64,000 nucleotides of DNA, taken from contig CM048849.1 of assembly GCA_026545225.1 (NCBI GenBank), positions 51,654,836 to 51,718,835 of the forward strand, written 5' to 3'. Shown here piece by piece: positions 1-11,515 of this stretch. The DNA is from Cornus controversa (lineage: Eukaryota > Streptophyta > Magnoliopsida > Cornales > Cornaceae). The translations under genes were made by a program, and so were the position numbers. How positions within the stretch are numbered: position 1 is the stretch's first letter; each line of letters begins with the position of its first letter. The notes beneath the pieces are model-generated. The model had not been told where the DNA came from. It was given only the letters and a program-made list of their open reading frames with translations, and ran no database searches.

Positions 1-389
1 CCACAGCAGCGTCAAGTTTATCAATCCTAGCATGAAATTGATCAAACCTTTGCTGTATGAACTTCAAAACCTGGTTCATCTGATTTGTTGTCACTGGAAT
101 GTGAGTAGCTGAAAGCTAAAAAACTCCACAACCTCTAAACATTGCTTGAATAACCCTCAGTCCAAGCTCATAAGCTTTCCAATCATTTTCTTTCTTATTC
201 ACCAACCGAGTAATTGATGTACAATTAATTGTTCCTTTCGGTTTCTCAATATCTGTCCCAGTAGAAATAGCAACTCTAGCATTCCTAATGATAGCCATGA
301 TAATCTGAGGAAATGGTAGAGCAAATGATGAGTAGCTAAAATCATAGTCCTCATGATGGTAGCTAAAAGATTGATGGAATCTTTCCTAA
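1..389. other. Unassigned left edge
   Basis: No gene can be supported here. A 60-residue minus-strand frame (116-298) has ordinary amino-acid composition and might be a retrotransposon gag remnant continuing beyond the left edge, but I see no diagnostic motif. The copia pol homology begins near 390. Confidence 0.3.
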
Positions 390-1952
390 CTATATGGTAT
401 AGCATCCCTTGGTTTATGTCTGAGGCTCTTCGGGATCCACAATGGGTTTTTGCGATACAAACTGAAATGGATGCTCTACAACATAATGACACATGGGATC
501 TTGTTTCTTTACCTTCTACGGAGAAGACCGTGGGGGTGTAAATAGGTCTTTAGTATCAAATATTTGGCAGATGGATCAGTTGACCATTACAAAGCTCGCT
601 TGGTTGCCAAGAATTTTCCTCAGATTCCTAATAAAGGCTTTGGTGTTACTTTTGCCCCTGTAATAAAATTGACATATGTTCGTCTTGTGATTTCTTTGGC
701 TGCATCCCATTTTTGGGCTCTTCACCCGCTTGATGTTAAAAATGTATTTTTAATTAGAGATTTACTTGAAACCATCTATATGGATTCTCTACCAAGTTTT
801 CAGACTAAGAGGGAGTATGTTAGGAAAGTTTGTCGTCTCAAGAAATCGCTCTATGGTTTAAAACAATCTCCTAGAGCTTGGTTCAATTGTTTTAGTAATG
901 TTGTCTTATCTTTGGGATTCATGAGATGTCAATCAGATCACACATGCTTTATCCAACAACGCTCTAATGGTTGTTGTATTATATTGATAGTTAATGTGGA
1001 TGATATCATTATTACTGGTGATGATACAAAAGGGATTGAGCTGGTGAAACTTTATCTTGGAAAATACTTCGATGTAAAAGACCTGAGTGCTCTCAAATAT
1101 TTCATTGGGATTGAGGTTGCTATATCTCGTTCTAGAATTGCTTTATCTCAACAGAATTATACTCTGAATTTTCTCCAAGATACTGGCATACTTGGTTGTC
1201 AACCTGCTTCTACTCCTATGGAACCAAATCTCAAACTTTCTGTTGAGTCAGGTGATTTGCTTCCTGATCCTGCAGTTTATCAATGATTGGTTGGTCGTTT
1301 GATCTACTTGACCAATACTAGGCTAGACTTGACTTTTGTTATTAGTATGGTGAGTCATTTTATGCATGCTCCTCGTTCAGGTCATCTGGATATTGTTTAT
1401 CATATTTTGAGGTATCTCAAGTCCTATTATGGTCTACGCTTATTCTACAGTTCGAAGAGCCATTTGGGTCTATCATGTTTTACTGAAGCGAATTATGCTG
1501 GTTCTAAAACTGACAAACGTTCCACCTTTGGTTTTTGTACATTTTATGGTAATCATCTCGTGTCACGGAAAGCAAGAAGCAAACTGTAGTCTCTAGATCC
1601 TCTGCCAAAGCAGAATATCGGGCTATGGTCCAAGGTATTTGTGAACTTCTTCAGTTTCGTTCTATATTAGGAGAACTGGGGTTTATTGAAAAGAATTCCT
1701 CGGAGTTATTTTGTGATAATAAAGTTGCAATCATGATTTCTTCAAACTCTATTTTTCATGAAATGACAAAACATGTAAAGGTGGATATTCATTTCATTCG
1801 AGAAAAAGTTTGGGCTGACATCATCAGTCCATCTTTTGTCTTCCTCAGAATAGAATGCGGATGTTTTTACTAAATCAGTTTGACTGTCGCTTCTTCGGAT
1901 TTCGATTAGCAAGCTGGACTTAATTGACATTTTTGCTCCAGTTTAGGGGAGA
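390..1952 (+). pseudogene. Ty1/copia pol remnant (reverse transcriptase and RNase H)
   Basis: This is the 3' half of a copia polyprotein that lost its gag, protease and integrase. Visible in order: the pre-RT stretch (EALRDPQW..AIQTEMDAL, about 425-480), the RT core in one open frame from 564 to 1283 (KARLVAKNF; KSLYGLKQSPRAW; LIVNVDDIIITGDD), the linker (LVGRLIYLTNTR..L, from 1287) and RNase H pieces (SRSSAKAEYRAM, about 1590-1628; FCDNKVAIM, about 1709-1735). The catalytic box is NVDD instead of the family's YVDD. The frame is broken by a stop at 539-541, by TGA at 1284 where an arginine codon is expected, by a frameshift near 1575, and by stops after 1870. It cannot encode an active polymerase. 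It is followed directly by a polypurine tract and LTR start, which fixes orientation. Confidence 0.93.
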
Positions 1953-2117
1953 GTGTTGGAAAATGTGTTTTTTTAGAGATTTTGTTCAATCCCATAAATA
2001 TAGGGTTGCTCTTATTAGGCTTCTAATTATGAGATTTCTTTTTCCTCCTTTCCTTATTTTGTATTTATTAATATATATATACAACACCATGCCTCTCTAA
2101 TTGAGTAAGCCATTACA
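1953..2117 (+). repeat. 3' LTR start of the copia element, with polypurine tract
   Basis: The purine run AGGGGAGAG at about 1944-1952 is followed by TGTTGG, the usual junction of polypurine tract and 3' LTR in copia elements. The LTR end is not certain; a possible end is the ACACA near 2117. A typical copia LTR is longer, so the LTR may be truncated. Confidence 0.55.
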
Positions 2118-2240
2118 CAAAAATTATCTTTTGATTTTAATCACGATGACTTCATCATTCTTATTATTTTCACCATCAATGTTATCATCATCAGTTTTCA
2201 GTCTATTTCCATCTTGTGTTTTTTTTTTTTTTTTTTTGCT
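2118..2240. other. Spacer with T-tract
   Basis: A short AT-rich spacer ending in a run of about 17 T (2220-2237). The T-run sits exactly at the left border of the segment duplicated from the TPS locus, so it may mark the duplication breakpoint. Confidence 0.4.
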
Positions 2241-3487
2241 GAACTGAGAGAATCTGAACTATAACAAGGATAGAAACGCATATGCAAATTTGGGAAGCCT
2301 TGAAAATAACCTAATAAGTATGATAATTAATTAACTAGTGACATGACAAATGTTTTTGACAAGAAACATTAGTTGTCATATATAACATGTAAGATGTTTC
2401 CTAACCTTAGTTTTGGGGAGAAAATAAGGGACCCTCACTTCCCATTAATATCAAAACCATTACATCAGTTGAAAATTGTACTCAGAATATATAGATAGTT
2501 CATGAAAAAGCTGATTACTACATCTGATTTTGAACGTCAAACATTATTCTTGTTGATTTTTTACGATATTTATAAGGAAATAGAACCATAGAGCATTTGC
2601 TTGACTTGCTCGTTAAGGTCTGGAAGTGATGGTTGTTATCATAATTGTACATTAAAGGAACCATCCTTGTAACATTTATATAAGCATTTCTGAATGATGC
2701 TGGAAACGGATTTGGATGGAGGCACTCCTTGTTGAGGCGCTTCCACGCCTCCGAAATCATGTTATGAACAACTTGCTCTGCAAATTCAATGGAAGAGCAT
2801 TGGTGTTCTTTCATGTGGTACTGTGCATATGATCCAACATGCCCATCTTGCTCCTCATCCTATCAGTTAATCCAAGTTAAGATTAGGAGTTAATTAAAAC
2901 TTTTCCGTGAAAATAGGCAGGAGCCGCAGGACCCATGGTAATTGATCCATCACTTTCTATGGTACCAGTGGGTTCCATAAAATAATTGCAAAAGTATACG
3001 TTTCTTAGCCTTTAGGCTAAGATCAAAATAACTGTCGAAGTTTCCCTCCCACTCTATATTTAGGTAGTTCAATATAGGAACCTGTGGTAAATAAGAAAAT
3101 TTTTTATCCCCCAAACTTGTGGTAGCTAGTGAATTAATACTACAACATGATACATTAATGGCAGAGTAACATATGAATTTTGTTACCTTGGCGTTTCCCA
3201 AGTCATCCCAAAGGCGAAGAATTGTTGCCACAGAAGACATGAGCTTTGGATTATCATTTACAAGATTAGCATTTTGGTTGGTTAAGCCACGACCCAAGAG
3301 AAAGAATATGAGGGCTAGAGTAACATGTACCCCTGAACTAATTAATAACCCTATTCTTCAAGTACTCCTCTGCCCTGGGTGAGTGCCTAGTAGCAAATCA
3401 TTTTGCTTCTACTAGAAATGCATTGAACAAAGTGGCCCACGGCAGCAACATTTATATATTGTTCTATTATTTAGTTGATATCTGAAA
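2241..3487 (-). repeat. Segmental duplicate of the 3' end of the TPS gene
   Basis: This block matches 17491 to about 18790 in the same orientation. Similarity starts at GAACTGAGAGAATCTGAA on both sides, runs through the downstream flank, exon 7, intron 6, exon 6 and the first bases of intron 5, and stops at about 3487, where an LTR-like sequence beginning TGAAATAC takes over. The intact copy has extra sequence between its stop codon and the distal flank, so the duplicate and its source have also diverged by indels outside the exons. Confidence 0.88.
2570..3439 (-). pseudogene. Terpene synthase pseudogene fragment (exons 6-7 only)
   Basis: This is a copy of the last two exons of the TPS at 17885-20479. 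Exon 6 lies at 3187-3439 (253 nt against 249 in the intact gene, from an ATTA-type 4-nt insertion near 3340). Exon 7 lies at 2570-2859 (290 nt against 291, from a 1-nt deletion near 2626). Both changes shift the frame. The splice acceptor before exon 6 is CG instead of AG (about 3440-3441). The second metal-binding motif reads DDLGNAKDE where the intact copy has DDLGSAKDE, so the Ser/Thr ligand is gone, and HDGSY is HVGSY. Exons 1-5, including the DDIFD motif, are absent because the copy ends at 3487. It is dead as a terpene synthase. Confidence 0.93.
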
Positions 3488-5570
3488 TACCCCCCATAAA
3501 ATTTCGCGCATGAGGTGACCAGTCTCATACACAAAACCTGAGGAATGTTAACAAATGATAGCAACAAGCATAGATGACAAAAGACGAAAATAAATAACTT
3601 CTAAAAGCTGAACAGAAAATCCCACTGAATTGAAATAACCGATAAATAAATAACTATATGTCTGGTAATACAATTTGAAAGTCTCGTCACCCAAGGACCC
3701 CTTAATCAGAATGAACAAAAGTTTAATATTCTAATTTAAACCAGCAATCAAAATCTCCAAATGAGTTCATAGTTTGACTCCTGAATAATAATATAGATTC
3801 CTACCCTGTGACCGATGAGAGTAGATGCCTGCCACAACCAATCCTAGTACTCTATCCTTGAGGGGGAACCTGTATAGCACTTGAAATCAACAAAGTGGGT
3901 TAAACCCATGAGCAAGTTCTATCTACTACATCCCAATCAGAGAACCAATATACATACCCTCAGCCTGAAGGACACAAGAGATAAATATAAGTGTAAACAT
4001 ACAGGTTATTCCTCATTCACTTCATGTTTTCAAAAAAAATAAATAAAATAAAATTCCTTTTAGGCATTATCCCAACAGACCCTTATCATTCAACAATGAA
4101 CACATTATTTAAGTTCAAAATAAAGAAACATATGCATGCATTTTATTAAATCTAGGCAATCTTGACATGCCAAATATAATGTAGAGATACCTTATTAGGT
4201 ATAGGCAATCCTGACACGCCGGACAATCCTTACATGCCAAATAAAATGTATAAGTACCTTATTAGGTATGGGCGATCCTGACACGCCGGACAATCCTTAA
4301 ATGCCAAATAAAATGTATGGATACCTTATTAGGTATGGACAATCCTGACATGCCGGGTAATCCTTACATGCCAAATAAAATATATAGATACATTCCCAAT
4401 ATGAAACATAAAATAAATAAGGTGCATTATGATTTTAATTTGCACAAATAAAGTAATTCAAATTATCCGACATGAAATTATCACCATAAGACAAATCATT
4501 CATAAGTAAACTATAATCAAGTATTTTATGGGCATTTATATTCTTAAAAGAAAATACATTCAAGTAACTCAAATAACCCAAGCATCCATTATAGAAGCGA
4601 TTTCTCATCCTAACCTCCAATGCACTCAAATCTAAGAGGGAGTCTAAACCTAACTCTTATCTAGGTTTCTAGGCATATTCCACTTCTAAGAACCCTATTA
4701 AATAATTTTGGAATTTTTTGAAAATTTAAAAAATATTTCTCTAGTAAAAAGAATATAAAACATAATTTGAGCCATACGTTTACAACTAACACCATCACAA
4801 GGGAGACTCATCTTCACATGAAATTTAAAACCCAAGTGCATTTTAATCCTATAAAGTTACCTAAATTTTTTTAAAATTTTCTAGAATTTTAAAATATTTT
4901 TTAAAAATAAAAGAAGGTGAAAATCCAACTTTTAAACATTTTAAAAATCAAATGAACTCCAAGGAAAGCTCGTTTCAAGATGAAAATTTAAACCCAAGTA
5001 CATTTAGCCTCCAATAAGTTACAATAAAAATTTGAGAATTTTTGAAAATTTTTAAGTATTTTCTAAAATACAAGAAAGTGGAAAAACCCACTTCTAGACA
5101 ATTTAAAAAATTGATTTAAAGACAAGGGTAAATCATTTCGACATGAAATTTAAAATCCAAGCTCCTTAAACCCCCCATGGAGTTGACATAAAATTTTGGG
5201 AATTTTTGGAATTATAAAAGTATTTTTAAAAAATGATTTTTTGAATTTTCAAGTTTTTCCAAAAATTTTAAAAATACAAAAAAAATATCAAAATATATCG
5301 AATTGGGCCCATATTGGACCCAGAGGTGGGCCCCCGCGAGTGGGGCCCGAAAAGACCTTTCCCGGTGCCTCTGCCAGCACGCGCTTCCCTACGATGGTCC
5401 GGCCAACTCCAGCCATCGTTCGCCTCCATTTTTGCATCATTCTTTTCCTCTCGACGTCGGCTACCTATTGGTGTAAAAAGCCCCATCCGAAACAGCCCAA
5501 ATCAAAAACCCCCAATTCACAAGTTCTAGGGTTCTTCGCAAAAGTTTCAAAATTTTAAATTACCAACGAT
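3488..5570 (+). repeat. LTR-like segment of a Ty3/gypsy-type element
   Basis: It begins TGAAATAC at 3488, exactly where TPS homology stops. Its first 470 bp match the reverse complement of 8750-9235, where the same TGAAATAC start is seen. Further in it holds a 67-bp tandem repeat (4153-4391), an AT-rich stretch, and a GC-rich stretch at 5300-5480. I infer a long LTR, but I did not find its 3' end. Frames in the GC-rich part (5196-5558) show no protein-family signature. Confidence 0.5.
4153..4391 (+). repeat. 67-bp minisatellite (three copies plus a partial)
   Basis: The word CTTATTAGGTAT starts at 4191, 4258 and 4325, a period of exactly 67. Each unit carries CAATCCTGACACGCC and TGCCAAATAAAATGTAT with a few substitutions. 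A partial unit precedes it at 4153-4190. It lies inside the LTR-like segment. Confidence 0.9.
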
Positions 5571-5687
5571 CTGATTTTCTAAGGGTCAAGGGTTGTTTGT
5601 CCATGCAATCAACAACATCGAAGATACAAATTAACATCCTTCATTCTCCTAGATTCATGCTATTACGATTCCCACACATATTACACA

Positions 5688-5691
<4 letters not shown>

Positions 5692-5734
<43 letters not shown>
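5692..5734. repeat. (TA)n microsatellite
   Basis: An uninterrupted run of about 21 TA dinucleotides. Confidence 0.98.
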
Positions 5735-5735
<1 letters not shown>

Positions 5736-6149
5736 GGCTCTCGATCGCTTTTGTAAAAGATTCAGAGGCTTAGTCTCGAGAGTGAAAGCGCTCGATCCCT
5801 TTATTTAAAGTGCTCGACCTCTTTTACAGCATGCATTGACAAAAATTATGTCCAACTTCTAACGGGTATATCTTCTTCATTTCAAATCAAAATTAGATGA
5901 TTCTTTTATTGAAATTGAGTATTTTTGAAACCTCTTTCCAATGGTTTCATTTTCAGTCCATAATTCGAAACTTACAAGGAGTTTCATATCCGTAGTGTGG
6001 GATAGAACCAATTTGAAGGGTTATATGGTTGAGGCCCGTTAGGAGTAGTTAATGTTAAGTTGTATATGTATATATAAATATGGGTATGTAAGTGATTAAG
6101 CATCTGTGGTAAATAAAGGTTAATATGTTCATTAGGTCTTAATAGACGG
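5735..6149. other. Unassigned intergenic stretch
   Basis: No gene seen. It lies between the LTR-like segment and the gypsy RT relic and may be part of the same decayed element. Confidence 0.3.
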
Positions 6150-6345
6150 GTTAACCTCCAGTTTCCCGGGAGTCAAGGTGAGGTAGCTTGCCCCTACTCC
6201 AATACCGCGGACACCTTATTTGAATCAACTGTTATCCCTTCTCAGATACTATATGACCCAAGAACTTCACCTCCCTTCGCCAGAAATCACACTTCTCAAA
6301 CTTTGCATACAACTGGCTATCTTTCAGTGTCTATGATAGGTATTG
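6150..6345 (-). pseudogene. Ty3/gypsy reverse transcriptase fragment
   Basis: The minus-strand translation shows [14 protein letters not shown], then [14 protein letters not shown] and DSNKV, the conserved C-terminal part of gypsy RT (usual form QLYAKxxKCEFW..VxFLGHxxS..GI..DPxKV). A stop and frame loss follow at once. It belongs to the same decayed minus-strand element as the protease remnant at 7708-8289, from which it is separated by about 1.36 kb of inserted sequence. Confidence 0.85.
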
Positions 6346-6351
6346 AATGTT

Positions 6352-7714
6352 ACGCATTCTAACCTCTTAACTTATGTATTTTATTATCTTAGTGATAGAT
6401 TATTTTGTGATTTTACTTCGTTTTAGTGTTTTCTGTATTTTCAGGGCATTAATGATTATTTGAGTTAAAACCATGATTTTGGACTTTTAAAGATGACATC
6501 CGAGATGGTTAGATGAAACCTACATCAAGGAGATCCATTCAACCATTTATTTCAACTCAAATCAGCCCATGAAAGAAGTCCAAGAGAATTACAGCTACTT
6601 AGGAAGGTTTCGGGCTTGAAACTCAATTCTGCACACTTTTGTATTTGACAAAAATTCCGTGAGTCGGATTTCTAGTGGGTCAAAAGTTGTTCCGAACGTC
6701 AGCAGGAAAAACCCACCTGATTAGTGCTACGGGAAAACCTAATTAATTCCTAATTGGATTAGGACTTTGGTGTATTCTCTTGGGGCAATAAAAGAGTGAA
6801 TTGAAGGCTGAGTTGGAGTGGGGATTAGAGAGTCTGAGAGAGCTTTTGGACAGAAAAGAAAACATTCTTTGCAGACCATTGGAGAACGAAGTCTTACACA
6901 TAATTCATGAAGATGATGCATTCTTCCTCAACCGTTGAAGCTTCTTCTTCTACCATGAGCAGCTAGTTCATCCACTATGGTTTTGATGTAGTTCTAACAA
7001 AGTTTCAATGGTTTGATTGTTTTAATTATTAGGGACCTTTATGTTCATGCATAGATTGTGTAATTTAGAGGATTCTTATTATAGAATTGAGCAATACAAG
7101 TCTTATAAATTCAATTTCAATGATATCTTATCTTGTCTTAGATATCTAGTTGTTGTTATTGACCTCAATCTCTTTTATTTTTTGTGATCATGAGAGCTAT
7201 TATTACACAATGGTAATCACTGAATATATCATTATACGCTTTGATGGATTATGCCCAGAGAAGATGAACCATACTGCACCCTAAATTAGAGTAGTTAGGC
7301 AGATGACCCATGCCAATCGAAGATAGACCATGACTTAGCCTTAATCATATGTTATCTTCTTGATAGATGAAGGTGAGCTTGTAGCCACCGACACCACTTA
7401 TGCATGATGTAATCCCCCATAGTTGATTCAATTGACCATTGATTGTGGAGTTAGTGGTGAAGTCAAATACTTTAGATTTATCTCATATTATCTTCACTCT
7501 CTATTTTTCTTTGGTTTATTTTATTTTGCTTTTTAGTTAATTTAAATATAAAAATCAAAATTTTTTTCTCTTAAATTTAATTAGAATTAATTCCGTACTC
7601 CAACTCATCAGACCATAATCCCTGAGGTTCGACACCCCTTTCGATAGCCCTATTTTGTAAGGAATTCGTTCTATTGCGAAGTGTGATAATTATAATTTGA
7701 GACGCACTCACACA
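6352..7714. mobile_element. Putative solo-LTR-like insertion inside the gypsy pol
   Basis: About 1.36 kb separates two parts of one gypsy pol, so it is an insertion by position. The 5-bp word TGAAT flanks it at 6347-6351 and 7715-7719, a possible target duplication. The right part (CCTGAGGTTCGACACCCC near 7622, then a short AT-rich tail) resembles the 3' end of long LTRs in plant LARD/TRIM-like elements. No coding capacity. The exact ends are uncertain. Confidence 0.4.
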
Positions 7715-8740
7715 TGAATTAGTCTACCAAATGATACAAGATGTCTGGTATGATCCTCCATTGACCTAGAAGTAGGTCTGGTGCCTAAAACTACGTAAAT
7801 TACAAAGTCTATCTCACGACTCGGTAGTAGTCTTGAAATTTCTTTAAACACATCCTGAAAGTCTCGCACCATTGGAATGGGATCCATAAAAACTGTATTT
7901 TCCTCTAGAGACTCCTCACTAATAAAAAATAGGCGAGTTCTAGACCCTTCATTTGATTGCAGTATAACAACCAAATACACTTCCTGACCCGGTATAACAA
8001 AAAGAATTGCCTAATCATGGCAATTGACATGGGCATGATAATGCGATAACCAATCCATCCCGAGTATGACATCATATGAATTCATGTCTAGGACCAATAG
8101 GTTGACCCAGAACCTGAGTCTGCAAATGCCTATAGTGACTTGACTACAACGTTTCAGTAACACTGTACTAACTCCCAATGGTTGAGTTATAGTAGGTGGA
8201 GAACTACACGACTGAGTAAGTATACCCAATATTCTAACAAACGACTCATATACAAAAGAGTAAGATACCCCAGTATCAAATAAAAACACGATTAAAGTTA
8301 CCCCTTTATCGGAACCTTACCCTCGATCGCTTGCACATCATATGACATGACGTAGTAAACCCTCCCATAGTGCATCTGTTAAACAGATTGCATATTTTAT
8401 TTCCATTTTATTTTCCACTGTCTGACTAGTGGAGTATCTATCATTTCATTTCTCCCCCTGTCCTTTCCTAAAATCCCTCCTTGTTTGACATTGCTGCAAT
8501 GCAGCATCAACCACTTGAGTATAAGTAGAATAAACTAGATTACCCACAATGACCTATCGAGTAGGCTAAATCAAACCATTCTCTAAACAACTCACATTCT
8601 TCTCTTCAGTATTCACCTCCTCAGGTGCAAACTAAGATAAATTGGTTTACTCCTGCTCATACCCTATGACTATTCTGTCTCTCTGCAGTAAGTCTAGGAA
8701 CTCCCTCTTGTGAAAGAGTTTTGAATCCTTCCCAACTCAT
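7708..8740 (-). pseudogene. Ty3/gypsy gag-protease-preRT remnant
   Basis: Reading right to left on the minus strand: a gag-like tail with stops (about 8640-8300), then an aspartic protease in one frame at 8289-8011 (catalytic LFDTGVSYSFV; C-terminal VILGMDWLSHYHA), then the pre-RT linker at 7980-7708 (VRDFQDVFKEISRLLPSREI and VLGTRPTSRSM, matching the usual VxxFxDVFPEDLPGLPPxRxIEF..LxPGTxPIS). Frames are separated by stops and the RT is displaced to 6150-6345 by an insertion. A decayed autonomous element of the gypsy order (PR before RT). Confidence 0.88.
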
Positions 8741-8749
8741 ATGGTATAT

Positions 8750-9235
8750 ATATTGGTTCTCTAATTAGGATGTAGTAGATAGGACTTGCTCGTGGGTTTA
8801 ACCCACTTTGTTGATATTTCAAGTCCCAAATAGGTTCCACCGTGAGGATAGAGTTTTAAGATTGGTTGTGGCAGACATCTTTTCTCATCAGTCTCAGGGT
8901 AAGAATTTATCTTCGTCTTAAAGAATTCAAACCATGAACTTTATGGAGATTTTGGTTATTGGTTTTAATTTAGGGTTGCAAACTTTTATTTTTTTTTCTG
9001 GTTAAGGGGTCCTCGAGTTACGGGACTTCCAATTGTAACCAGACACGTACTCAGTTATTAAATGTTTATATTTCAATTCAGTTGGATTTTCTGTTCAGCT
9101 TTTAGAATTTATTTTATTCTATCTTTTGTCCTCTATGCTTGTTGCTATCAGTTGTTAGTATCTCTCAGGTTTTGTGTATGAGACTGGCTACCTCATGCGC
9201 AAAATTTTGTGAGAGTATTTCATATCGGTGGCAAG
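8750..9235 (-). repeat. Inverted copy of the 3488-3955 LTR-like segment
   Basis: Read on the minus strand it begins TGAAATACTCTCAC and follows 3488-3955 closely (GCGCATGAGGT, AGTCTCATACACAAAACCTG, AGCTGAACAGAAAATCC, TTGAAATC/ATCAACAAAGTGGG). It lies just upstream of the gag-protease remnant in that element's orientation, so it may be its 5' LTR. The partner at 3488 is in the opposite orientation, so the pair cannot be the two LTRs of an unrearranged element. Confidence 0.8.
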
Positions 9236-10110
9236 AATCAACGTGTGCAACACCGGCGTTTACTTGAAGTTGCCCGCGAGACACGTATTTTCTCACTGAA
9301 TGACGAAAGCTCCACACCTTTTTCTACAGATCACCAATCCGTTCATTTGTATAACAAAGAAGAACGCATTAGGATTACATAATGCATAAACTCTTAGCAA
9401 AAAGAAAAAGAAACATTAAAGACTTGTCAGAAAAAGAAAAGTGAGGAATCACATCTTGGCCGAAAGCCCTAGGAATGAAAAATTTTTGGGCCGCTCTAAC
9501 ATTCCTGCTCCTCTTCACAAGAACTAATTTCTCTTTTCACAACTTATCAGAAGTGGGAATGCCATAACATAACTTCCTGTCCTTACTGCTAGGGAACAGG
9601 TGGTAACGATTGTCTTTTGATATGACCCTCTGAAGAGAGTAATAGAACAAAAGATCGTTCAAGTTCAAGTCAAGTTTGTGAAGGCAGTTTAAGAAGAGCA
9701 TACAAGAAAAGATTATGAAAAAATTAGGGTTTAATTGAAGCGGGGCAAGCTTCAGTTTGCACAAAGCAAAACTAAAAAGAGAAGGAATATGAAATTTGAA
9801 AGCTTTCAGATGGGAAACCGAGAAAAATACTTCTCCGTCCTTAACTCATTCCCAGTAATGTAATCAAAATCCAAAGGATAACCTTTGATGGTAACCTCAC
9901 TGCGGGTCTTGCAGTTTTTTCTAACCTTATCAATGTCAACTAACAGCCTTGTCATCGGAGAGGCGGATACACCCTAATCAGATATGACTACGTCTCCAGC
10001 CACTTCGACAGGTGGGACAGTCTCCGTAACAGGTTGAGAGGAACTAGACATGGCAATATCTTGGTTGTTAGAAAAGGTACGATCGCTATCATTAGAAGAC
10101 ATTTTCAGAA
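9236..10110 (-). pseudogene. Decayed gag-like reading frame of a retrotransposon
   Basis: From about 10101 leftward the minus strand reads MSSNDSDRTFSNNQDIAMSS, then after a stop VTIKGYPLDFDYITGNELR, then LNLNDLLFYYSLQRV and YHLFPSSKDRKLCYGIPTS, then VRAAQKFFIPRAFGQ. The order (acidic Ser-rich start, then a hydrophobic region with LF..S..R) resembles gag-like proteins of plant LARD-type retrotransposons, from memory of the family. Several stops break it. No pol domain is attached. Confidence 0.4.
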
Positions 10111-10421
10111 GAAAAAAAATATGAAAGCAAACAGATGGAAGCTAACCAGAAAAGGCAAAACAATACCAAGAAAGTCAAAGAAGATGAATCTGAAAAGCAA
10201 GTCAAACAGTCACAGAAGATTTGTGGCTGAAATGTGACAAGTATGATCACAAAATGCAAAAAAAGAAACATGAAGAAAGAAACATATATGCTCTACGCCG
10301 TCGCTAGCAGCCAACATTAAATGACGAGCCTCAATCCAAACAAAGAAATCATGATAGAACCCAATCGAATTCCCTCAATTGTGACGATCTTCATAACTGA
10401 AGGGAATTGGGGGCAATGTGT

Positions 10422-10847
10422 AGAGGCTAAATTATCATTCGGTCTAATAGGCTAAATTGGTGTAGAAAATAGACCAGGCCCACGTCTGCTTGAGCCCATG
10501 TATCAGTAGAAAGCCTAAACAGGCTGGGTCGTTAATTGTCAAAGGCATAGTCGCCCTTCCCCAAGGCTAAATAGCACAAATCAAAAGCAGACTTATAACT
10601 CAAAAAGGAATCCAAATTCTTTAAGAGAAAAGTTAGTTGTCAACAAGGAAATTCAAGTCCTAAAAGGATTTGAATTCCTACTTGTATAAATATTCACAAA
10701 ATAATCAATGAAAAGGATCATCGAATCCACCTCTTGCAATATCTCTTCTCTCTTTCTGAAAGTATTTTGTTCATTATTTTTGAGTGTATGCATTGAGTCG
10801 TTTGGCAATTATCAGTTAAACAATTTTCTGTACCTACATCAGTCTAC
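10422..10847. repeat. LTR-like segment (TGTAGAGG..TCTACA)
   Basis: A purine-rich run (GAAGGGAATTGGGGGCAA) ends next to TGTAGAGGCTAAA at about 10420; the segment can be closed at CAGTCTACA near 10847, giving the TGTAGA..TCTACA inverted ends typical of an LTR. It contains a TATA-like TTGTATAAATA near 10682. Orientation is unresolved: the purine tract suggests a plus-strand 3' LTR, while the neighbouring gag-like frame runs on the minus strand. Confidence 0.45.
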
Positions 10848-11515
10848 ATAGTTTGATTAGAATAGCAGTGTTAATTCATTGATACTACTTGATTCTATTT
10901 GAAGAGGAAGGAGAAAAGGTCGCAACAAACAGGACAAAATACTTGCGGAGTATTTGTATTTTTTTACCAACCCTTCTGAAAGGATTATGACGTTAGCTTG
11001 AAGTATGCAGCAATTGAACATATAATCGATCATAAGAGTAAGCCTGAGGCGTTCAATATCAAGTTTTTGTTAAAGTGGAGTGGGTGTGAGTTTGGGACAT
11101 AATCTATTGTACTTTGCTTTGAGATAGTTGATTGGTTTCTCTAGAGGTGATTTCCTCACCCCGTTATTTTTCTTCTTGTTTTTGGGTTTTCACGTAAAAT
11201 TCCTATTGTCATCTCTAACTTTCCTTACTTGCTTTATTTATTTTGTAATTGATTTGAATTAAGGGACAAAAATGACCCACAACCCATGGGACAGCACGAG
11301 CCTAGCTTGAACTTTTCAAGTTTAGCTCGGCCCGGCTCAGTCCTATAAGAAGATGGGATGGGCCTGCGTATAGATCTCATCCCGCAGCCCAGCCTATAAA
11401 CCTGCCCAGCAAGCCCGCCCACAATCATCGTAAACCGGCCCACCGAGGCCTGTGATGCCTAATTTTTTTCTTAGAAAAATACATACACATATATATATAC
11501 ATACACACACACACA
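10848..11515. other. Intergenic, with a GC-rich patch
   Basis: No gene. The patch at 11265-11455 carries CTCGGCCCGGCTCAG and repeated GCCCGCCCAC/GGCCCACC words like those in the ends of some plant DNA transposons, but no matching terminal repeat was found. Confidence 0.3.

Noticed and set aside
4153-4391. CRISPR-like array
   Set aside because: The units are contiguous 67-bp tandem copies without unique spacers, in a plant nuclear context.
5196-5558. Frames in the GC-rich block
   Set aside because: They lie in an LTR-like segment; both strands are equally open because of the high GC content.
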